64,000 bases of DNA from DASUPK01 sp963795665 (GTDB lineage Bacteria > Actinomycetota > Thermoleophilia > Solirubrobacterales > 70-9), in contig CAWCIP010000027.1 of assembly GCA_963795665.1 (NCBI GenBank), positions 124,001 through 188,000 of the forward strand. The letters are read 5' to 3'. Position 1 is the first letter of the stretch, and every line of letters begins with the position of its first letter. Of this stretch, positions 59,104-64,000 are shown in pieces. The position numbers were made by a program, and so were the translations under genes. The notes beneath the pieces were generated by a model, which ran no database searches, was not told the origin of the DNA, and saw only the letters and a program-made list of their open reading frames with translations.

Positions 59104-59277
59104 TCACCGGTGGGCCGGTCGGGTGCCGTCCGAGGGTTCGGTGCCGTGCTGCTGGTGGCCGGCGTATTCGTGGCGCAGCTGGTGCACCAGGGACTGGATC
59201 TGGTCGTCGTCGAGGCCGGAATCGATGTTCGCCAGCCCCATCGGCACGCTCATGCCGGGGGTGGATCGGCAGACCAT
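59104..59277 (-). CDS. 57-residue frame, probably the N terminus of the amidoligase gene
   Basis: ATG 59277 (preceded by GGAGAGGGG at good distance) codes CRSTPGMSVPMGLANIDSGL, then DDDQIQSLVHQLRHEYAGHQ, and stops at 59104. The frame that follows one base over continues without a break into the amidoligase. The join GTRPAHR to DPAAAWDTFRS reads naturally as one protein. Either a base is missing in the sequence near 59105, or this is a small separate protein coupled to the next. The missing start codon for the second frame favours one gene. Confidence 0.55.
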   Translation of the reverse strand: MVCRSTPGMSVPMGLANIDSGLDDDQIQSLVHQLRHEYAGHQQHGTEPSDGTRPAHR

Positions 59278-59398
59278 CGCCGCCCCTCTCCTGCAGCTCT
59301 TCGTTGGACAGAACCGACGCTATGGGGGGTCGCAAACTGAACCAGGAACCCTCGGCAAACCGCCGTCAGCCACCCTCACGCGAGGGTTCGGCCAAGAA

Positions 59399-59562
59399 AC
59401 CGGTAAATCGGTAAGGATCGCGGCGTTTCCGCAGGTCGCAGACTCGCCAGGGCGGATTCGGGTACCGGTAAGCCACCGGTAAGGGCCTTGGCAGAAAGCA
59501 CTGTTTCCGCAGGTCGCAGACTTTTGCGCGCTTACCGGTTCTGAGCCGGTAAAACCGGTAAG
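59399..59562. repeat. ACCGGTAA repeats and a duplicated 20-bp element
   Basis: The 380-base gap between the Tpg-like and amidoligase genes (59278-59657) holds at least seven copies of (A)CCGGTAA in both orientations, near 59399, 59408, 59464, 59475, 59531 (reversed), 59545 and 59554. The exact element GTTTCCGCAGGTCGCAGACT occurs at 59425-59444 and 59503-59522, 78 bases apart. This looks like a regulator or replication-protein binding region, or an operator for the amidoligase gene. Confidence 0.6.
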
Positions 59563-59657
59563 GAGCTTGGCTGAGTGCACATCAGCGCTCAGCCGAAGGG
59601 CTCGGTCACACGGCACGGGACCACTGGCGGCACCGGGAGCGGACGGCCGCCCGGGGA

Positions 59658-60431
59658 CTACGAAGTGGGTTCTTCGCCGTCCGGGTCCTGATAGAAGGTG
59701 ATCTGGTCGACCCGGTCGATGAACACACCGACCCCCTGGTCGGGGTCGTACCGGCCGATGGTCTGCCCGAGGTACTCGGTGGACAGGTGGTTCTCCAACG
59801 CGGCCTGGACCCCTTGGATGTCGCCTTGCCCGAGCGCGTCGACGAGCTGCGCCATGATCTCCGGGGAGATCTCGTCGGCTTCACTGGTGCCGATCTGCCG
59901 GCTCGGGTAGTGGTACCCGTCGTTGCGGGACAGGTTGATCCGCAGCTCGCCTTTCATCTGCAGGTACACCGGCCCGCGGGGCCGCCCGGTGGCCGGGTCG
60001 ACGTTCAGGCCCTGGTCGCGCATGCGGCGGGCCGCGTCGGCGCGTTGCAGGAACCGGCGGGCATCGGCAAGGGGTGTGGCGATCTGCCCGCTCGCCCACC
60101 GCTGCACGGTCCGTACCGATCGGCCGGTGATTTCTGCGGTGCGCCGGATCCCGCCCAGCTCCTGGATGAGGGCCTGGTTCCGGCTCGCGACGCTGGCCCT
60201 GGCCAGCACGCCGCGGGCGTGCGCGGGGATGTGCTGCACGTCCCCGCGTGCCCACCGTTGCAGCGACCGGGTCGACCGGCCGACGAGTTGGCTCGCCGCC
60301 CGCGGGCCACCGGCATCCCGGATCAGGTCACCGATGGAATTGGAGATCCGCTGACTGCCCAGGGATGTGGTGATCGCCCGGGCCGCCTGCCCGCGGGTGG
60401 GTGCCGGCGCGACCGGGCGGATCGGCGGCAT
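59658..60431 (-). CDS. Tpg-like protein with two helix-turn-helix units (possible telomere terminal protein)
   Basis: A 257-residue DNA-binding protein. Two tandem helix-turn-helix units are visible (GGPRAASQLVGRSTRSLQRW and GGIRRTAEITGRSVRTVQRW), then a strand-rich part (GELRINLSRNDGYHYPSRQI) and a C-terminal helical part (EIMAQLVDALGQGDIQGVQA, DRVDQITFYQ). The order of helix-turn-helix, RxxFGYxxPIGT-like and C-terminal parts resembles Tpg, the protein bound to telomere ends in Streptomyces, although Tpg has one helix-turn-helix and about 185 residues. ATG 60431 overlaps the stop of the Tap-like gene (TGATG), and Tap-Tpg pairs are normal on linear replicons. A plain repressor is the alternative. 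Confidence 0.45.
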   Translation of the reverse strand: MPPIRPVAPAPTRGQAARAITTSLGSQRISNSIGDLIRDAGGPRAASQLVGRSTRSLQRWARGDVQHIPAHARGVLARASVASRNQALIQELGGIRRTAEITGRSVRTVQRWASGQIATPLADARRFLQRADAARRMRDQGLNVDPATGRPRGPVYLQMKGELRINLSRNDGYHYPSRQIGTSEADEISPEIMAQLVDALGQGDIQGVQAALENHLSTEYLGQTIGRYDPDQGVGVFIDRVDQITFYQDPDGEEPTS

Positions 60432-63400
60432 CAGCTGCCCCCGGCACTATCAGCCGGTGCTTCCTTCGCCGAGAACTGCAGGCGTTGCAGGGATTTGTCC
60501 AGCAGGGACTCCCCCTTGGCGGCCCGCCGGCGCAGGGTGTCGGTCAGCTCGAGGTACCCGGCGGATTTCAGCGCCCCGAGCCGCCCGTTGTCCGCGGCGG
60601 GCGCGTTCACCCGGGGGTCGGGATCGGTTCCCAGGTAGGCGATCTCGTCGAACTCGATGGCGATCGGTACCCGACCGGTGGCGAGCCGGTGCTTCTGGAT
60701 GACCCGCCACAGCGCGGCCCTGGCGGCGGCCCGGATCGCCGCTCCCCACATCGGTTGGTGGTGCCAGGGTTGGGCGCCCTTGCGGGTGAAGTCACTGGAC
60801 ATCCGGCCGATGTACCCGGTGTACACACCCTTGATGGCCCGGGCGATCGCCTCGTCACCGTCGGCGCGGGCGGTGAGCAGGGCGTCCCGGCAGCGGGCGT
60901 ACCAGGGTTCCAGCAGCCGTGCCTGGTGCTGCTGCACGTACGCCTCGGTCAGGTTGAGGTCGGGGAGGTCGTATCCGGCGCCGCCGGTGTCCTCGTCCTC
61001 GAGCAGCAGGGTCAGGGTGGGGGTGGTCACCCACCGCTGCACCTTGTCGTAGGGGTGCTGGTCCGGGTGCGGGGGCGGTGACTTCTGGTTCCAGGGCGGC
61101 AATGTCACCTGCCACATCCCGAACGGGATCTTCACCTTCGGGGTGCTCCGGGCGGCGGTGACCGCGGCGATCGCCGCGTCCTGGTCCAGGTGCTGCACGG
61201 CCCCGAAGCCGAGGTCGATGCCGCCGGCGGAGGACAGGTAACTGCCCCGCCGGTCGTAGGTCTGCAGCACGGTGGCCTTGGACAGTTCGGTCTTGTCGAC
61301 CTCCGGGTGGTACAGGAATTCCCATTCCAGGTGCCGTTGCCCGTGGCCGAGCCGGTCGACCGGCAGCGGCACGGCCGCGGTGAGCACCCGGGCATCCTTC
61401 TGCTCGTCGTGTTCACCGCGTTCGTGGCGGCGTTTCATGTCCCGTTCCCGGCCCCATTGGATCTGGGAGAACAGGGATTCACCGGTGCTGCCCGGGCTGG
61501 TCGACCACGGGATGCCCAGCAGCTCGGAGAGCCGCTCCAGCCGGCGGGCCAGTTCCCGCCAGCAGGCGACCGGTTCGGTGTCGGCGTCGGGCAGGTTCAC
61601 GAACGGGGAGGTGGTGTCGGTGCGGCGGTCCCAGATCCACACGTACGGCTCGAGGACCACCCGGAAGGTGCGCTTGTCGCGGCGGATCCGGTTCCACGGC
61701 GCCAGCGGCCCGGTCGTCTCCCAGCCCTGGTCGTTGGACAGAAACCCGGTCTGCTCGGCGAGCCAGCGCAGCATCCGCAGCGGGATCTCTTCGTTGCTGA
61801 CCGGTTCCCCGTCGTCCATCGGCCTGGTGATGAAGTCGTTGTCGGGCACCAGGTTCAGCGCCTGGACCATCGCGCTGGTCAGCACCAGCAGCCCGGGCCC
61901 GGTGGGGTGCCCGATCCGGAACCGCTCCCCCACCGCGGCGACGTCGGCGATCGTGCTGATCGTCTCGGCGGCGGCGACGGTGCCGTCTGGCAGGTAGATC
62001 CCGTCCGGGTCGATCACCACAGCCGAGTAGTGCCAGGGGCTTTCGGGTCGCCCGGCGGGGCGCTGCCCGGCCCTGGCGGTGGTTTGCTGCGCCCGGCCAC
62101 CACCGGCGCGTTGCGTGACCGGCTCCGTGCGTGGCGCTGGGGTGGGCGCCGGGCGGTTCGGCGCGGGAGCAGGTGCCGGGCGGGTGGGTGTGATGTCGCA
62201 GCCGGAGTGCAGCGGCCGGCCGCCGAACCGGGTGGTCGTCGGCTGCCCGCAGCCCAGGCACGGTTCGGCGTCCGGGGCCTGCGGTGCTGGGGTGACGTCG
62301 GTGGTCTTCCAGCACACCAGGTGCACGCACCGGTCGTCCACGTACAGCGAGCACGGTTGCCGGCACACCGCGCAGGGTGCGGTGTCACCGGACCGGATGA
62401 GCGGTGGAGTCGGTGAGTTCGCGCATGTCCTCGTCCGTCGTGGTGGTGTGCGGGCCGCCCGGTGCGGCCGTGGGGAGATCCGCGCGCTCGGGCCGTCGGG
62501 CCCAGTAGAGCCGTCGGGTCCGACAGGGTTGTCCGGGTCGAACGGCAGCGGCGGGGTGCTGGGGCCGGTCTCGAACAGGATCTTGTCGGCGTCCAGGTCC
62601 CACATGCGGTGCTGCTTGTCACCGCCGGCCGGGTCGGGAACCGGCACGGTGTAACGGGTTTCCACCCGCCCGGTGGTCTTGTTGACCTCGACGCCGGTGC
62701 GCAGCACACCGATCGCGGCGAGTTCGCGTTGGATGACGGTCCGGGTGACCGGCATCTGTTCACCGGCCCTGGCGACGGCGGTCAGGATGGTGGAGATCAC
62801 CGTGGTGGGTTCCACGTGCATCCGCTGCCCGTGGGTGGTGTTGACGATGACACCGGCCCATTCACCCAGCGGCTGGCAGCGGATCGAGGAGTCCAGATCG
62901 TTGCGGCCGCCGCGGATGTCGATCCGGTGCCCGTACTGCAGGGCCTCCGGGTACTCCGGGATGACCCCGCCGGGGTAGGTCAGGTGGATGGTGCCCTTGC
63001 GGAGCGCGGCCGCGATGAACTGCCGGCACCGTTCACCGGTGCTGGTCGGGGAATCCGGGTCCTGGGACCGGTCCCCGGCCTCGGTCAGCGCCTCCCGCAC
63101 CTCGCCCAGCATGGCGTCGGCCTCGTCCTGCTCGTAGGCGCCGACGGCGACGAGGAACCGGGCCATCAGTTCCCACCCGACCTCGAGCTCGGCGAGGGGT
63201 TCGGCGACCCGGTCGGGAGCGCCGGCGTCGCGGCGGCGCTGCGAGATCTCCCCCGCGCGGTGCTTGGCCCATTCCTGCAGCCCGGGGACATCACCCGCCA
63301 TCCAGGACAGCAGCGATGCCATCACCTGCGCCCGGCCCCGCCGGGACGCCATGGCGTCCAACTCGAGGATGTCGGCCAGGTCCATCTCACCGCGGGCCAC

Positions 63401-64000
63401 GTCCAGGGTGTTGAGCCGCTCGTTGCCCGAGGTGGTGGAGGCCTTGACCTCGGAGGTGCCGAGCGCGGTGCACCGGGTGCGTTTGCCGGTGTCGATCTCT
63501 TTTGTCTTGCTGTTCAACCGGTCTCGGCGTTCCCGGTTGTACTGCATCCGCGCGAACTGGGAGGCCAGCGACGCGGCGGCGTCCACCCCCTTGTCCGGTG
63601 CCCAGTCGTCGGCGAAGAACACCGCATCCTTGGCCGCCCACAGCTCGTCGCGGACCGAGTTGAACGTCGAACCGTTCCCGGACATCGACGCGGTCGGGCT
63701 CTGCCGATCCCATTTCGTGCCGAAGTGGTGCATGGCCAGCGCCGCGGCCGCGCTCTTGTAGGAGCCCCGTTCACCGAACACCATGGTCGGTGACCCCAAC
63801 CAGCCCAGCACCGCCCGGTACGCGGTCCCGGCGAGGACCGCACCCACCCGCGGCGGCAGCCGGGTCATCATCGCCCGGGAATCCCGGTCGAACAGGGCCC
63901 GCACCGCGGCCGCGTCGGTCACCGGGTCCGGCAGGTCGACCTGGGCGATCGCCCCCGGCAGCCGCACCGCGAGGGGGACGTTGCCCGCGGCGGTGATGCC
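60431..64000 (-). CDS. Tap-like telomere-associated protein fused to an N-terminal ATPase, partial at right edge
   Basis: At least 1,178 residues, entering from the right edge, so the N terminus is missing. The first visible part is a P-loop ATPase (MVFGERGSYKSAAAALAMHH, AVFFADDWAPDKGVDAAASL), like primase-helicases of phages and plasmids. In the middle are two CxxC pairs (CAVCRQPC; CLGCGQP). The C-terminal half (from WHYSAVVIDPDGIYLPDG) follows the layout of Streptomyces Tap: RRGSYLSSAGGIDLGFGAVQ, VKIPFGMWQVTLPPWNQ, WVTTPTLTLLLEDEDTGG, RLLEPWYARCRDALLTARAD, IKGVYTGYIGRMSSDFTRKG, QPMWGAAIRAAARAALWRVI and GRVPIAIEFDEIAYLGTDPD. Tap recruits the terminal protein to telomeres. The Tap relation is by eye and should be treated as likely, not certain. 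Confidence 0.5.
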   Translation of the reverse strand, partial: GITAAGNVPLAVRLPGAIAQVDLPDPVTDAAAVRALFDRDSRAMMTRLPPRVGAVLAGTAYRAVLGWLGSPTMVFGERGSYKSAAAALAMHHFGTKWDRQSPTASMSGNGSTFNSVRDELWAAKDAVFFADDWAPDKGVDAAASLASQFARMQYNRERRDRLNSKTKEIDTGKRTRCTALGTSEVKASTTSGNERLNTLDVARGEMDLADILELDAMASRRGRAQVMASLLSWMAGDVPGLQEWAKHRAGEISQRRRDAGAPDRVAEPLAELEVGWELMARFLVAVGAYEQDEADAMLGEVREALTEAGDRSQDPDSPTSTGERCRQFIAAALRKGTIHLTYPGGVIPEYPEALQYGHRIDIRGGRNDLDSSIRCQPLGEWAGVIVNTTHGQRMHVEPTTVISTILTAVARAGEQMPVTRTVIQRELAAIGVLRTGVEVNKTTGRVETRYTVPVPDPAGGDKQHRMWDLDADKILFETGPSTPPLPFDPDNPVGPDGSTGPDGPSARISPRPHRAARTPPRRTRTCANSPTPPLIRSGDTAPCAVCRQPCSLYVDDRCVHLVCWKTTDVTPAPQAPDAEPCLGCGQPTTTRFGGRPLHSGCDITPTRPAPAPAPNRPAPTPAPRTEPVTQRAGGGRAQQTTARAGQRPAGRPESPWHYSAVVIDPDGIYLPDGTVAAAETISTIADVAAVGERFRIGHPTGPGLLVLTSAMVQALNLVPDNDFITRPMDDGEPVSNEEIPLRMLRWLAEQTGFLSNDQGWETTGPLAPWNRIRRDKRTFRVVLEPYVWIWDRRTDTTSPFVNLPDADTEPVACWRELARRLERLSELLGIPWSTSPGSTGESLFSQIQWGRERDMKRRHERGEHDEQKDARVLTAAVPLPVDRLGHGQRHLEWEFLYHPEVDKTELSKATVLQTYDRRGSYLSSAGGIDLGFGAVQHLDQDAAIAAVTAARSTPKVKIPFGMWQVTLPPWNQKSPPPHPDQHPYDKVQRWVTTPTLTLLLEDEDTGGAGYDLPDLNLTEAYVQQHQARLLEPWYARCRDALLTARADGDEAIARAIKGVYTGYIGRMSSDFTRKGAQPWHHQPMWGAAIRAAARAALWRVIQKHRLATGRVPIAIEFDEIAYLGTDPDPRVNAPAADNGRLGALKSAGYLELTDTLRRRAAKGESLLDKSLQRLQFSAKEAPADSAGGS

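Noticed and set aside
58916..59335. A 139-codon minus-strand frame before the amidoligase
   Set aside because: Arg/Pro-rich shifted read; the other two minus frames over the same bases look like true protein and explain the region.
59399..59562. Possible CRISPR or tRNA-like element
   Set aside because: Sites are short, in both orientations and irregularly spaced; no cloverleaf can be drawn.

Overview
The window joins two unlike pieces of DNA. Positions 1 to about 52,360 are GC-rich, tightly packed and mostly on the minus strand, with stop/start overlaps of the ATGA, GTGA or TGATG type in nearly every operon. The gene content (2-oxoacid:ferredoxin oxidoreductase with an Rnf complex, DUF4388 and DUF8082-type regulatory proteins, a GGDEF-TonB fusion, Rhs fragments, a chemosensory operon) suggests an Acidobacteriota-like bacterium, perhaps Thermoanaerobaculia. 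That placement is inference from gene content. From about 52,361 to 64,000 the coding style, small-gene content and families look actinobacterial. The switch cuts a gene in half, so it is either an assembly chimera or the end of an inserted element.

Left part, region by region. 1-1,296: end of an MDR dehydrogenase and a 3-hydroxyacyl-CoA dehydrogenase. 1,581-8,857: a divergent type II polyketide/fatty-acid-like cluster with two halogenase-like flavoproteins, an acyl-activating ligase, an ACP, a ketosynthase and a ketosynthase-like partner that has lost its catalytic triad. 8,870-11,475: SrkA-type kinase, small zinc-ribbon protein, GGDEF-TonB fusion. 11,608-22,870: a full chemosensory system (CheR, CheB, CheA-REC, two receptors with C-terminal sensor domains, CheW, a short partner, CheY, a GAF protein). 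22,898-24,504: small genes and an RluA-type pseudouridine synthase. 24,533-29,054: repeats and a damaged Rhs locus with two toxin-tip/immunity pairs and an IS630 scrap.

29,087-45,305 is the most interesting part. One minus-strand operon runs hemerythrin, KorA, KorB, a 795-aa POR-like ferredoxin protein, RnfB, a 1,359-aa POR-like iron-sulfur protein, RnfC, RnfD, RnfG (frameshifted), RnfE, RnfA, a tiny Cys-rich membrane protein and ApbE. It reads as a dedicated machine passing low-potential electrons between a 2-oxoacid oxidoreductase and the ion-pumping Rnf complex, with two large POR-derived proteins that lack the usual catalytic thiamine site. Then follow a CLC channel, a short asparaginase-domain protein, the pentose phosphate genes pgl and zwf, and a membrane heme sensor/Ser-Thr kinase pair cut by the junction.

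Right part: about 3 kb of broken genes, a regular 24-25 bp iteron-like array (54,531-54,705), small actinobacterial genes, an amidoligase with a SWIM finger (apparently frameshifted), a block of ACCGGTAA repeats, and a pair resembling the Tpg/Tap telomere proteins of linear actinobacterial replicons, the Tap-like gene running off the right edge. At least four probable single-base frameshifts (RnfG, a TPR fragment, the 55.4 kb gene, the amidoligase) suggest some assembly or sequencing errors.
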